NCBI RefSeq assembly: GCF_035645195.1
Contig: NZ_DASQNA010000041.1
Coordinates: forward strand, 186,001 to 250,000
Origin: Paenibacillus sp.
GTDB lineage: Bacteria > Bacillota > Bacilli > Paenibacillales > YIM-B00363
Direction: 5' to 3'
DNA: 64,000 nucleotides
The notes under the pieces were generated by a model. The model worked only from the letters and a program-made list of their open reading frames with translations, did not search any database and was not told where the DNA came from. Shown one piece after another: positions 17,627-27,164 of this stretch (positions are counted from its first letter, which is position 1; each line of letters begins with the position of its first letter). The position numbers were made by a program, and so were the translations under genes.

Positions 17627-19114
17627 ATGAACTGGGAAGCGGATTGGCTGGCAAGCCGCCGCCGCGTGTCGCCCGCGGGCATCGCCCTGATCGACGCGGA
17701 CGGCGGCGGTCGGTATACGTACGAGAGATTGGACGACCGCGCCTCGCGCCTCGCCGCGGCGCTGCGGGACGCCGGCGTCGGCAGAGGCGACCGCGTCGCG
17801 CTGCTCAGCCCGAACGACGTCGCGTATTTCGACTACATGTTCGCGTGCGCGAAGCTCGGCGCGTTGTTCGTGCCGCTGAACTATCGGCTGTCGGAAGCGG
17901 AGCTCGCGTACATCGTGAACGACTGCGCCCCGAAAGCGATCGGCTATGCCGGCGTTCACGAGCCGACCGTCGCGGCTTGGCCGATTCCCGACCGGCGGAG
18001 AGTGGACGACGCCGCTTACGCGCGGCTGCTGGACGACAATTCCGCGCCGCGGCGCGATAGCGAGCCGGTCGATTGGGCGGAGCCGTGGCTGTTGATTTAT
18101 ACCGGCGGCACGACCGGCAAGCCGAAGGGCGTGCTCATTTCCCATCGAGCCGTCTGGTGGAACGCCGTCAATACGATCGTCAGCTGGGGGCTGAGCGACG
18201 CCGACGTCACGCTGAACTGCATGCCGATGTTTCACACGGGCGGCATCAACGCGCTGACGCTGCCGGTGCTGCTCGCCGGAGGCACGGTCGTGCTGGGGAA
18301 GCAGTTCGACCCCGTCCTAACGGTTGATTGGCTCATTCAATACCGGTGCACGAACGTGCTGCTCGTGCCGACGATGTACCACCTCGTCGTCCAGACGGAG
18401 CAGTTCCGCGCGGGCGCCTTCCCGCCGAACCTCGTCTTCATCTCCGGCGGGGCTCCTTGCCCGCTGTCGATTTACGACGCCTTCGCGGCGCGGGGGCTGA
18501 AATTCAAGGAAGGATACGGCATGACGGAGGCCGGTCCGAACAATTTCGTCATTGCGCCGGAGGAGGCGATGCGAAGGCGCGGCTCCGTCGGCCAGCCGAT
18601 GCTGCTGAATAAGGTGCGGATCGTCACAGGCTCGGGCGAGGATGCCCGTCCGAACGAAGTGGGCGAAATTTGGCTGCAGGGCCATCATTTGTTCAACGGA
18701 TATTGGAACGATGAAGCGGCGACGCTCGAGGCGATGCGGGACGGCTGGCTTAGGACGGGCGATTTGGCGAAGCGGGACGAGGACGGGTTCGTCTACATTA
18801 TGGGCCGGCTGAAGGATATGATCATTTCCGGAGGGGAGAACATTTACCCGATCGAAATCGAGCAGGCGCTGCTGTCCGCGCCCGCGGTGAAGGAGGCGGC
18901 CGTCGTCGGCGTCGCGGACCCGAAGTGGGGGGAAGCGGTCGTCGCCGCCGTCGTCATGCACGAAGGCCAGCGGGCCACGCCGGAACAGCTGCGCGCGCAC
19001 TGCGCCGAACGGCTCGGGCGGTACAAAGTGCCGAAACGCATCGTCGTGTGGGATCGGCTGCCGAAAACGCCCGTCGGCAAGATTAACAAGCAAGCGATCG
19101 TAAATATGCTATGA
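17627..19114 (+). CDS. AMP-forming acyl-CoA synthetase
   Basis: 495 residues with the ANL-superfamily P-loop YTGGTTGKPKG (~157-167), the adenylate motif EGYGMTEAGP, the hinge region TGDLAKRDEDGFVYIMGR and the C-terminal catalytic Lys in PKTPVGKINK. It activates a carboxylic acid to its acyl-CoA with ATP. The closest look is to FadD/menaquinone-type short to medium-chain ligases; chain length cannot be read from sequence. AGAGGAG lies 9 bp before the start and 24 bp after the thiolase stop. It probably activates the acid imported by the Liv-type system or released by the hydrolase. Confidence 0.92.
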   Translation: MNWEADWLASRRRVSPAGIALIDADGGGRYTYERLDDRASRLAAALRDAGVGRGDRVALLSPNDVAYFDYMFACAKLGALFVPLNYRLSEAELAYIVNDCAPKAIGYAGVHEPTVAAWPIPDRRRVDDAAYARLLDDNSAPRRDSEPVDWAEPWLLIYTGGTTGKPKGVLISHRAVWWNAVNTIVSWGLSDADVTLNCMPMFHTGGINALTLPVLLAGGTVVLGKQFDPVLTVDWLIQYRCTNVLLVPTMYHLVVQTEQFRAGAFPPNLVFISGGAPCPLSIYDAFAARGLKFKEGYGMTEAGPNNFVIAPEEAMRRRGSVGQPMLLNKVRIVTGSGEDARPNEVGEIWLQGHHLFNGYWNDEAATLEAMRDGWLRTGDLAKRDEDGFVYIMGRLKDMIISGGENIYPIEIEQALLSAPAVKEAAVVGVADPKWGEAVVAAVVMHEGQRATPEQLRAHCAERLGRYKVPKRIVVWDRLPKTPVGKINKQAIVNML

Positions 19115-19175
19115 TAATCTTGGCAACGTTTCCAACTTATCCGTTGGCCGAACGCATGCGAAGGGAGCGTGAGTC

Positions 19176-22100
19176 ATGAACACGTCCGTCGTCGTCACGA
19201 AGCTGGTTCCCCCGATCATGAAAAAGCATGTGCTCCGCAGGTCCTCTTTGGCCAAAAAACTCAACCAAATTCGAAACTATCCGCTGACGCTCGTCCACGC
19301 GGGCGCCGGCTACGGCAAAAGCACCTCGATCGCGACCTTCCTCGCGGATCGCGCGGCGCCGAGCTGCTGGTATACCGCCTCCGCCGAAGACCGAAGCTGG
19401 ACGGCCGCGGCGCTTTATTTCGTCCATGCCGTCCGAACGGCGCTGCCGTCGTTCGGGCAGGACGCGCTCGACCTGCTCCTGCCGGAGGACGGCTACGTCC
19501 GCGAGGAGGATTTGATGCAGGTATGCGGGGCGCTCGTCAACGAGCTGGCCGGGCTCCGCGACGATTTGATCGTCGTCGTCGACGACTATCATCACCTCGA
19601 ACCGTCGAAAGAAACGGAAACGTTTTTCCGATATATGATCGAACACCTGCCGCCGCGCGTCCACCTCGTGCTGTCTACGCGTTCCCGGCCGGACTGGCCG
19701 CAGCTCGCCCGGATGAAGCTGAATCAGACGCTGCTGGAAATCACCGAGCGCGATCTCGTCCTATCCGAAGAAGAACTCGAGGTGCTGTTCAGCGACGCGT
19801 ACGGGTATCCGCTCGCGCCGGAAGCGGCGAAGCGAATTTACCGCTGCACGGAAGGCTGGGTTATCGCCATTCAGTTGATTTGGCAGCGGCTGCTGTCCGG
19901 CGGGGACGTCTCGAGTCTGCTCGAGAGGCCCGACCTCACGATGGACGATTTATTCCCTTATTTGGCGACGGAGGTGCTGCGCCAGCAGCCCGAGCCGATG
20001 CGCCGATTTTTGCTGCGATCGTCCGTGTTGAACGCGCTGAACGAGAAAGCGTGCGGCGCCGTGCTCGATTCGCCGGACGGCGGCGAAACGCTGGAGCGGG
20101 CGTACGAGCAGCGGCTGTTCCTCGTGGCGCTCGGGCAAGGGCATTACCGCTACCATGCGCTGTTTCGCGAATTTTTGGCGAGACAGCTCGCGCTGCAGCC
20201 CGAGCTGCAGGCGGAATGCCATCGGTTGGCCGCCGAGCATTACGAGCGAAGCGGCGAATACGCGGAAGCGCTCCACCATTTGAAAGCGCTTCAGGACGAG
20301 GATCGACTCGCCTCGCTGCTGAACCGCCGCGGCGAGACGATCGTCGCCGAAGGCCGTCTCGACCGGGTCGTCGAGTGCGTCAGGCCGCTGCCGGACGCGA
20401 CGAAGGACCGGTATCCGCTCCTGTGGTATTTCGAAGGCGAAGCGGACCGGCACTATTGCCGATACGCCTCGGCTTTGCGCCATTACCGGAGGGTGGAGGC
20501 GCTGGGCGAAGCGTCGGGCGAACGAATCGTGCGCATGCTCGGTTTGAAGGGGCAAGCGAACGTCTATTTGGACACGATCCAGCCGGGCAAGGCCGAACGG
20601 CTGCTGGAGCTCGCCCTTCAGCTGCTCGAGCAGGAGGGGGATTCCGACCGGATCGCCGCTTACCGCGGGGCGCTGTATCGGCTCATCGCCGAAAATTTGC
20701 TGAACGCCGGACGGACGGCGGAAGCGCCGCGCTGGGCGGAGAAAAGCGCCGCCGCGAAGGACGAACGCCCGGACGAATTGACCGCCCGGCTCCATCTGCG
20801 CACGGGCCGCCTGCATTCGGTGAAGCGGATGCTGGAGCGATCGAAGCGCGACGACGGAGCGCCGACGTCCGCCCTGCCGAGGTCCCATCGGGAGACGGAG
20901 CTGCTGCTGTCGCTCGTGGAGGCGTTCCTCGGCGAAGCGGAGGCGGCGAAGCGATACGCGCAGGAAGGCATGCTGAACGGCGTTCACCGGAAGGCGCCGT
21001 TCTCCGAGGCGGTCGGATGGATGCGGATGGGCCATGCGGCGCAGCTGCTGCCGGGCTACGGCTTCCATGTGCCGCTCGAATGTTACAATACGTCGCTGCG
21101 CATTATGGAAGGTCTCGACGTCCCTCGCGGGAAGGCGGAGCCGCTGATGGGGCTGTGCCTGCTGTACGGCCGCGAAGGCGACTGGGAAGCCGCTGAAGCC
21201 TACGGCCGGCAGGCGCTTGCCGAAACGGAACGCGTCAACGACGTGTGGCTGTCGACGTTCATTCGGCTCGGGACGGCGGTCGCCGCCTGCTGCGCGGGCC
21301 GCGCCGAGACGGCGCAGCCGCTGCTCGAGCGATGCGCCGACGCGTTCGCCGCCTGCGGGGACAGCTACGGCGTCGCGCTCGCGCACATGTGGATGTCGCT
21401 GACCGCGTATCAGGAAGATCAAGACGAACGATTCGACCAAGCGATGGACGCCTTCCTGCGAACCGTGCAGAACGGCGAATACGAGTTTCTGTTTTCGAAG
21501 CGGACGCTGTTCGGCCCCAAAGACGTGCAGCAGCTGGCGCCGCTTTTGTTCGAAGCGCAGAGACGGGGGATTCATAAGCATTTCGTCAAATATTTGCTCT
21601 CGCTGCTCGGCATCGACCATATGGAGCATCATCCCGGCTACACGCTGCGCATCGAGACGCTGGGCGAATTTCGCGTCTGGCTCGGCGACAAGCCGGTCGA
21701 GGACCGCGATTGGCAGAGGGGGAAGGCGAAGGAGCTGTTCCAGCTGCTGCTGACGAAGCGCAAGTCGATGCTGACGAAGGAAGAAATCGCGGCGACGCTA
21801 TGGCGCGACGGCGACGAGAAAGCGGCGGCCAGAGATTTCAAGGTCGCGCTCAACGCGCTGCACGCCGCGCTCGAGCCCGGCCGGAAGGCGCGCGCGAACC
21901 CGTTCTTCGTGCAGCGTCACGGCAGCGCCTACGCCTTGAATTTGGCGTCCGGGTTCGAGCTCGACGCCGTCGCGTTCGAGCAGCACGTCAAAATCGGGCT
22001 CGAAACGAAGGATCCCGAGACGGCGAAGCTGTCGCTGCAGAAAGGGCTGCAGCTGTACAAAGGCGACTATTTGCCGGACCGCCGCTACGACGATTGGAGC

Positions 22101-22415
22101 GCCGAGGAGCGCGAGCGGCTCGCCGTACTGTTCCTGCGCGGAGCGGAGAAATTGGCGCGTCTCCTCCTCGAAGGCGGGGAGATCGACGCGGCGATCGGCT
22201 GGTGCGAGCGCATCCTCGAGCACGATTCGTGCTGGGAGGAAGCGTACCGGCTGCTCATGATTTGCCATTACCGGAACAACAACCGCCGCCAGGCGGCGAA
22301 GTATTACGCGAAATGCGTGGAAACGCTGAAAGCCGAGCTCGGCATCGAGCCGATGGAAGCGACGCAGAAATGCTACGAAGCGGTTCTTCGTTCGGACGGT
22401 GTAACTGATTTGTAA
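19176..22415 (+). CDS. Large MalT-like ATPase regulator with C-terminal SARP (wHTH + BTAD) domains
   Basis: 1079 residues. The N-terminal STAND/MalT-type NTPase has a Walker A GAGYGKST (~43-50) and Walker B DLIVVVDDYHH (~128-138); a helical TPR-like middle part spans ~330-800; an OmpR-like winged helix lies at ~822-915 (LGEFRVWLGDKPVE); and a bacterial transcriptional activator domain at ~925-1070. Such proteins couple ligand and ATP binding to activation at direct-repeat operators. Matching repeats stand before the thiolase gene and, overlapping this gene's own 3' end, before the Liv operon, so it is the likely activator of the whole cluster. GGGAGCGTGA lies upstream of ATG 19176. Confidence 0.9.
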   Translation: MNTSVVVTKLVPPIMKKHVLRRSSLAKKLNQIRNYPLTLVHAGAGYGKSTSIATFLADRAAPSCWYTASAEDRSWTAAALYFVHAVRTALPSFGQDALDLLLPEDGYVREEDLMQVCGALVNELAGLRDDLIVVVDDYHHLEPSKETETFFRYMIEHLPPRVHLVLSTRSRPDWPQLARMKLNQTLLEITERDLVLSEEELEVLFSDAYGYPLAPEAAKRIYRCTEGWVIAIQLIWQRLLSGGDVSSLLERPDLTMDDLFPYLATEVLRQQPEPMRRFLLRSSVLNALNEKACGAVLDSPDGGETLERAYEQRLFLVALGQGHYRYHALFREFLARQLALQPELQAECHRLAAEHYERSGEYAEALHHLKALQDEDRLASLLNRRGETIVAEGRLDRVVECVRPLPDATKDRYPLLWYFEGEADRHYCRYASALRHYRRVEALGEASGERIVRMLGLKGQANVYLDTIQPGKAERLLELALQLLEQEGDSDRIAAYRGALYRLIAENLLNAGRTAEAPRWAEKSAAAKDERPDELTARLHLRTGRLHSVKRMLERSKRDDGAPTSALPRSHRETELLLSLVEAFLGEAEAAKRYAQEGMLNGVHRKAPFSEAVGWMRMGHAAQLLPGYGFHVPLECYNTSLRIMEGLDVPRGKAEPLMGLCLLYGREGDWEAAEAYGRQALAETERVNDVWLSTFIRLGTAVAACCAGRAETAQPLLERCADAFAACGDSYGVALAHMWMSLTAYQEDQDERFDQAMDAFLRTVQNGEYEFLFSKRTLFGPKDVQQLAPLLFEAQRRGIHKHFVKYLLSLLGIDHMEHHPGYTLRIETLGEFRVWLGDKPVEDRDWQRGKAKELFQLLLTKRKSMLTKEEIAATLWRDGDEKAAARDFKVALNALHAALEPGRKARANPFFVQRHGSAYALNLASGFELDAVAFEQHVKIGLETKDPETAKLSLQKGLQLYKGDYLPDRRYDDWSAEERERLAVLFLRGAEKLARLLLEGGEIDAAIGWCERILEHDSCWEEAYRLLMICHYRNNNRRQAAKYYAKCVETLKAELGIEPMEATQKCYEAVLRSDGVTDL

Positions 22416-22432
22416 CCCTTGCGGCGTAAGAT
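22400..22432 (+). promoter_or_regulatory. SARP-type direct-repeat operator and promoter of the Liv/ketone operon
   Basis: TGTAACTG (22400-22407) and TGTAACCC (22411-22418) repeat with 11-bp period. Eight bases later lies TAAGAT (22427-22432), a -10 candidate. The shared core GTAACTGnTTTGTAAC and the repeat-to--10 distance are identical to the site at 16347-16380. The operator overlaps the stop codon of the regulator gene. Confidence 0.7.
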
Positions 22433-22463
22433 GAAAGCACTTCACTAAGGGGGAGATTGAATC

Positions 22464-23780
22464 ATGGTGCCTACCAGAAGAACAATGAAGACGTTCTTGA
22501 CGTTAAGCATGGTCGCTGCGCTCTTGCTCGCGGCCGCCTGCGGCGGCGGAGCGGCGGAGCCCGAAGCCGCGGCGCCCGCGTCCGGCGGCGAACCGAAGGC
22601 GGCCGCGGGCGACAACGGAGGCGCGGCGAAGGAGAGCGCGGCGACGGAGAGCGAGCCGGCGAACGCGGAGCCGATCCGCATCGGGCTGCTGGCGTCGACG
22701 ACGGGCGCGCTCGAGGCGTACGGCAAGCAGACGATTCGCGGGTTCGAGCTCGGCATCGAGTACGCGACGGAAGGAACGAACGCCGTAGGCGGGCGCCCGA
22801 TCGAAGTCGTCATCGAGGATACGGAGACGAAGCCGGACGTCGCGGTCACGAAAGCGACGAAGCTGCTCGAAGAACATAAAGTCGACTTCCTCGTCGGCTC
22901 GTCCAGCTCCGGCGATACGCTCGCCGTGCTGCCGCTGCTCGAGGATTACAAGAAAATCATGGTCGTCGAGCCGGCCGTCGCCGACAGCATCACCGGCGAC
23001 GCATGGAACAAATACGTGTTCCGCACGGGCCGCAACTCGTCGCAGGACGCCGTGGCGGGCGCCGCCGCCATCGCGGGGCAAGGCGTCAAAATCGCGACGT
23101 TCGCGCCCGACAGCTCGTTCGGCCGCGACGGCATCGCCGCCTTCAAGGAGACGGCGGAGAAGCTCGGAGCCGAGCTCGTCGCGGAGGAATACGCGGATCC
23201 GGCGGCGACCGATTTCACGGCCAACATCCAAAAAATTATGAACGCGAAGCCGGATTACTTGTTCGTCGTGTGGGCGGGGGCGAACTCGCCGTGGAAGCAA
23301 ATTTCCGATATGAAGGTGACGTCCCAGGGCATCAAAATTTCGACCGGCGCGCCGGACATCGCCGCACTGAAAACGATGAACGATCTTGTCGGCATGGAAG
23401 GCTTCAGCGTGTACTACCATACGCTTCCGAGCAACCCGATCAACGATTGGCTCGTGGAGGAGCACAAGAAGCGGCATAACGGGGAGGTGCCGGATTTGTT
23501 CACGCCGGGCGGCATGTCCGCCGCGATCGCCGTCGTGGAAGCGCTGAAGAAGACGGGCGGCGCGACGAACGATACGGACGCGCTGATCGCCGCGATGGAA
23601 GGCATGTCGTTCGAAACGCCGAAGGGGACGATGACGTTCCGGCCGGAGGACCACCAAGCGCTGCAGACGCTGTACGCGGTCCGGCTGGAGAAGCAGGAAG
23701 GCGTCGACTATCCGGTGCCGGTGCTGATCAAGGAACTGTCGCCGGAAGAGACGGCGCCGCCGATCCGCAACTCGCGGTAA
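22464..23780 (+). CDS. Liv-type ABC transporter substrate-binding lipoprotein
   Basis: 438 residues. The signal peptide ends in lipobox LLAAAC, followed by an Ala/Glu/Gly-rich linker, so it is an anchored binding protein. The mature part is a type I periplasmic-binding fold: PIRIGLLASTTGALEAYGKQ, VDFLVGSSSSGDTLAVLPLL, IATFAPDSSFGRDG. This family binds branched-chain amino acids but also amides, urea, benzoates and short fatty or oxo acids. GGGGGAG precedes ATG 22464; ATG 22485 is an alternative start. First gene of the long operon to 32228. The surrounding acyl-CoA genes argue against an amino acid ligand. Confidence 0.92.
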   Translation: MVPTRRTMKTFLTLSMVAALLLAAACGGGAAEPEAAAPASGGEPKAAAGDNGGAAKESAATESEPANAEPIRIGLLASTTGALEAYGKQTIRGFELGIEYATEGTNAVGGRPIEVVIEDTETKPDVAVTKATKLLEEHKVDFLVGSSSSGDTLAVLPLLEDYKKIMVVEPAVADSITGDAWNKYVFRTGRNSSQDAVAGAAAIAGQGVKIATFAPDSSFGRDGIAAFKETAEKLGAELVAEEYADPAATDFTANIQKIMNAKPDYLFVVWAGANSPWKQISDMKVTSQGIKISTGAPDIAALKTMNDLVGMEGFSVYYHTLPSNPINDWLVEEHKKRHNGEVPDLFTPGGMSAAIAVVEALKKTGGATNDTDALIAAMEGMSFETPKGTMTFRPEDHQALQTLYAVRLEKQEGVDYPVPVLIKELSPEETAPPIRNSR

Positions 23781-23802
23781 ATCGAACATCCGAGGTGAAC
23801 GT

Positions 23803-24567
23803 ATGGACCCGATCCTTGAGACGAAAGACCTTACGATCTCGTTCGGCGGGCACACGGCCGTGAACGGCGTCGCGATGACCGTTCCCCGCAATCATTTCAA
23901 GTCCATCATCGGGCCGAACGGAGCGGGCAAGACGACGCTGTTCAATCTGCTCAGCGGGCAACTGCAGCCGACCCGAGGCCAAGTGATCTTCAAAGGGCGG
24001 GACGTCACGCGTCTGGCGCCGCCGCTCCGCACACGTCTCGGGATCGGGAGGTCGTTCCAAATTACGAACGTGTTCCCGAATTTAACCGTGCTCGAGAACG
24101 TACGCCTCGCTGTGCAGTCGCAGGCCGGCGTCCGGTTCGACGTCTTCTCCCATTTCAAAAGGTACCAGCGGTTCGAAACGAAAGCGATGGAGCTGCTGGA
24201 GACGGTGCTGCTGTCGGGGAAAGAGGAGGCGCAGGCGAAGCACTTGACGCACGGCGAAAAGCGGAAGCTGGAAATCGCGATGCTGCTCGCGCTCGAGGCG
24301 GAGCTGCTCCTGCTCGACGAGCCGACGGCGGGCATGTCCCTCGAGGAAGTGCCCGCGATCTTGGACGTCATTCGAAGCATTAAGGCGACCGGGACGCGAA
24401 CGATCGTGCTAATCGAGCACAAGATGGATATGGTACTCGACTTGTCCGATTCGATCATGGTGCTGTTCAACGGCAAGCTGCTCGCCGACGGGAAGCCGGA
24501 AGAAATTATGAGGAACGAGCTCGTGCAGTCCGCGTACCTGGGAGGGCTTTACGATGACGCTTCTTAA
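23803..24567 (+). CDS. livG: Liv-type ABC transporter ATP-binding protein (LivG-like)
   Basis: 254 residues. Walker A GPNGAGKTT (~39-47), the ABC signature in the LivG variant form LTHGEKRKLEIA, Walker B LLLLDEPTAGMS and the switch His in LIEHKMD are all present. It energises import through the LivH/LivM-like permeases together with the second ATPase. Its last 14 bases overlap the next gene, so the two ATPases are translationally coupled. The symbol denotes family, not proven substrate. Confidence 0.93.
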   Translation: MDPILETKDLTISFGGHTAVNGVAMTVPRNHFKSIIGPNGAGKTTLFNLLSGQLQPTRGQVIFKGRDVTRLAPPLRTRLGIGRSFQITNVFPNLTVLENVRLAVQSQAGVRFDVFSHFKRYQRFETKAMELLETVLLSGKEEAQAKHLTHGEKRKLEIAMLLALEAELLLLDEPTAGMSLEEVPAILDVIRSIKATGTRTIVLIEHKMDMVLDLSDSIMVLFNGKLLADGKPEEIMRNELVQSAYLGGLYDDAS

Positions 24568-25258
24568 CGTCGAATCGATCGAGACGTATATCGATCAGTA
24601 CCATATTTTGCAAGGCGTGTCGTTCGAGGCGCGGGCGGGGGAAATCACCGTGCTGTTCGGGCGCAACGGCGCGGGCAAAACGACGACGCTGCGCACGATC
24701 ATGGGGCTGACCCCGGCGGCGAAAGGGAGGGTATCGTTCAAAGGCGAGCCGATCCAGGCGCTGCCGACGCACCGGATCGCGAGGCTCGGCATCGGGTTCG
24801 TGCCGGAGGATCAAGGCATCTTCGGCGATTTAACGGTCGAGGAAAACATCCGGGTCGCGATGCGCGCCGCCGACGACGAGTCGCTGCGCCGGCTCGAGTG
24901 GATGCTCGAGCTGTTCCCCGATCTCCGCGCGTTCTGGAAGCGGAAGGGCGGCAACTTAAGCGGCGGACAAAAGCAAATGCTGTCGATCGCGAGAGCGTAC
25001 GTGAACGACAACGAGCTGCTGCTCATCGACGAACCGAGCAAGGGGCTCGCGCCGATCGTCGTCGGAAAGCTGATGGAAGCCATTCAGCAGATGAAGGAAA
25101 AAACGACGGTGGTGCTCGTCGAGCAAAATTACGTCATGGCGAGCCGCATCGGCGACCGGTTTTACATCATCGACGACGGCCGCACCGTGCACAGCGGGGC
25201 GATGGCGGAGCTGACGGGGGACGACGCGGCGAAGCGGAAATATCTCGGCATCGCGTAG
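24554..25258 (+). CDS. livF: Liv-type ABC transporter ATP-binding protein (LivF-like)
   Basis: 234 residues with Walker A GRNGAGKTT, signature LSGGQKQML, Walker B LLLIDEPSKGLAP and the H-loop position occupied by Gln in VVLVEQNYVM, as is usual in LivF proteins. It forms the heterodimeric ATPase with the preceding LivG-like protein. The start overlaps the livG-like gene by 14 bp. Confidence 0.93.
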   Translation: MTLLNVESIETYIDQYHILQGVSFEARAGEITVLFGRNGAGKTTTLRTIMGLTPAAKGRVSFKGEPIQALPTHRIARLGIGFVPEDQGIFGDLTVEENIRVAMRAADDESLRRLEWMLELFPDLRAFWKRKGGNLSGGQKQMLSIARAYVNDNELLLIDEPSKGLAPIVVGKLMEAIQQMKEKTTVVLVEQNYVMASRIGDRFYIIDDGRTVHSGAMAELTGDDAAKRKYLGIA

Positions 25259-25289
25259 CGGCCCGCGCTGCGCGGGAGGGGAGGCGAAC

Positions 25290-26150
25290 ATGGAATCGTT
25301 TATCAATTTATTTCTGAACGGGCTCGCCACGGGCATGCTGATCTTCCTGCTGGCGGCCGGTCTCACGCTCATCTTCGGGCTCATGGACGTGCTCAACTTC
25401 GCCCACGGCGGATTGTTCGCCTGGGGCGCTTACGCCGGCGCGGCCGCGTTCGCTTCGACCGGCAGCCTCGCGGCGGCGGTCGGGGCCGCGCTCGTCGCGG
25501 GCGCCGCGCTCGGCTTCGCGCTGGAGCGATTCATCATCAAGCCGGTGTACGGCAATCACATCCAGCAAATATTGATCACGCTCGGGGTCATGATCGTGCT
25601 CGGCGAGCTGCTGAAGGTCGTCTGGGGACCGAACCCGCTGTCGTCCGGCGTGCCCTCCTGGCTGCAAGGGAGCTGGAGCTTCGGCGGCATCGTGCTGATC
25701 AAGTACCGGCTGTTCATTATCGCTGTCGGTCTCGTCGTGCTCACCGCCTTGCACCTCGTCATGACGCGCACGAAGCTCGGGCTCATCGTCCGCGCCGGCG
25801 TGGCGAATAAGGAAATGGTGCAGGCGCTCGGCATCGACATCAAGAAGGTGTTCGCGGTCGTCTTCATGCTCGGGTGCGCGATCGCCGCCGTCGGCGGAGC
25901 GCTGTTCGGCCCGTACTCCGGCGTCATCTACGCGGAGATGGGGCTCGAGTTCGGCATTTTGGCCTTTATCGTTGTCGTGATCGGCGGGATGGGCAATTTG
26001 CTCGGCTCGGCGTTCGCGTCGCTGCTCGTCGGCCTCTCGGGCGCGTTCATGGCGTACTTTTTGCCGGAATTGTCGCTCGCCGTCAATATGCTGCTGATGG
26101 TCGCCGTACTTTTATTTAAGCCGTCGGGCTTGTTCGGGGTGAAATCATGA
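25290..26150 (+). CDS. livH: Liv-type ABC transporter permease (LivH-like)
   Basis: 286 residues, about eight hydrophobic segments. Family features are LTLIFGLMDVLNFAHGGLF near the N-terminus and a conserved cytoplasmic loop with a Gly-rich ALFGPYSGVIYAEMGLE region. GGGAGGGGAGG lies upstream of ATG 25290. The stop overlaps the next start as ATGA. Confidence 0.92.
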   Translation: MESFINLFLNGLATGMLIFLLAAGLTLIFGLMDVLNFAHGGLFAWGAYAGAAAFASTGSLAAAVGAALVAGAALGFALERFIIKPVYGNHIQQILITLGVMIVLGELLKVVWGPNPLSSGVPSWLQGSWSFGGIVLIKYRLFIIAVGLVVLTALHLVMTRTKLGLIVRAGVANKEMVQALGIDIKKVFAVVFMLGCAIAAVGGALFGPYSGVIYAEMGLEFGILAFIVVVIGGMGNLLGSAFASLLVGLSGAFMAYFLPELSLAVNMLLMVAVLLFKPSGLFGVKS

Positions 26151-27157
26151 AGCCGATCGCGGATACGATGCCGAAAGCGAAGACAAGGCAGTCTCTGCTG
26201 CGTACGCCCGACTGGGCGGCCGCGGCGGTCGCGCTGGCGCTCGCCGCGTTCCCGCTGCTGACCGATTCCAACAGCACGCTCATCATGATGACGCATATTT
26301 TCATCATGGGCGCATTCGCGATGAGCTACGACATCCTGCTCGGCTACACGGGCATCGTGTCGTTCGGCCACGCGATGTTTTTCGGCATCGGCGCGTACGC
26401 CGTCGCGATTATGATGGATCGCTTCGGCGCCTCCGGCGGCATACTGCTGCTGGCGCTGTTGATCGCGGTGATCCTGGCGGCCGCCGTCAGCTATGTCGTC
26501 GGCATGTTGTCGCTTCGGCTGAAAAGCCATTTCTACGCGATGCTGACGCTCGCGTTCGCGGGGCTGTTTTTGGTCGGGGCGCAAAAGTGGCGGTCGCTCA
26601 CCGGCGGCAACGACGGCTTTACGTTCCCGATTCCGGACGCGCTGAAGGATCGCCAAACGTTTTACTTTTTGTCGCTCGCGTTCCTGATCGTCGTCTTCCT
26701 GCTGCTGCGCCGGTTTACGCAATCGCCGGTCGGCCGCGTGCTGCAGGCGATCCGCGAGAACGAAGCGCGCGCCGGTTCGCTCGGGTACGCCGTGCTCCAC
26801 TACAAAGTAATAGCGAGCGTCGTCGCCGGCGTCGTCGCCGCGCTGTGCGGCGGGCTGCACGTCATGACGCTGCGGTTCGTGAACGCCGCCGTATTCTCGA
26901 CCGAGGTGACGCTCGATGCGCTGCTCATGACGATCATCGGCGGCGTCGGCACCTTGTACGGCAGCTTGATCGGCGCGGGCATCATCGAGCTTGCGCACGA
27001 AGGGCTGACGGACCTCGCGAAGGTGCACTGGATTTTCGAGCGCTGGCTCATTTTGTTCGGACTCGTGTACATCGTCGTCGTCATGCTGTTTCCGCTCGGC
27101 CTCGTCGGCACCGTGAAGAAATGGCGTGCGCAGCTGCAGAAAAAACATTCGAGGTGA
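26147..27157 (+). CDS. livM: Liv-type ABC transporter permease (LivM-like)
   Basis: 336 residues, about nine hydrophobic segments. The LivM signature GYTGIVSFGHAMFFGIGAY is present, followed by the conserved cytoplasmic loop VGRVLQAIRENEARAGSLGY. It completes a five-component importer with the four preceding genes. Overlaps the LivH-like gene by 4 bp. Confidence 0.92.
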   Translation: MKPIADTMPKAKTRQSLLRTPDWAAAAVALALAAFPLLTDSNSTLIMMTHIFIMGAFAMSYDILLGYTGIVSFGHAMFFGIGAYAVAIMMDRFGASGGILLLALLIAVILAAAVSYVVGMLSLRLKSHFYAMLTLAFAGLFLVGAQKWRSLTGGNDGFTFPIPDALKDRQTFYFLSLAFLIVVFLLLRRFTQSPVGRVLQAIRENEARAGSLGYAVLHYKVIASVVAGVVAALCGGLHVMTLRFVNAAVFSTEVTLDALLMTIIGGVGTLYGSLIGAGIIELAHEGLTDLAKVHWIFERWLILFGLVYIVVVMLFPLGLVGTVKKWRAQLQKKHSR

Positions 27158-27164
27158 ACCGGGC

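Noticed and set aside
22464-27157. Branched-chain amino acid transporter as the final call
   Set aside because: The fold is Liv-type, but the operon contains only acyl-CoA and ketone-body genes; the ligand is left open.
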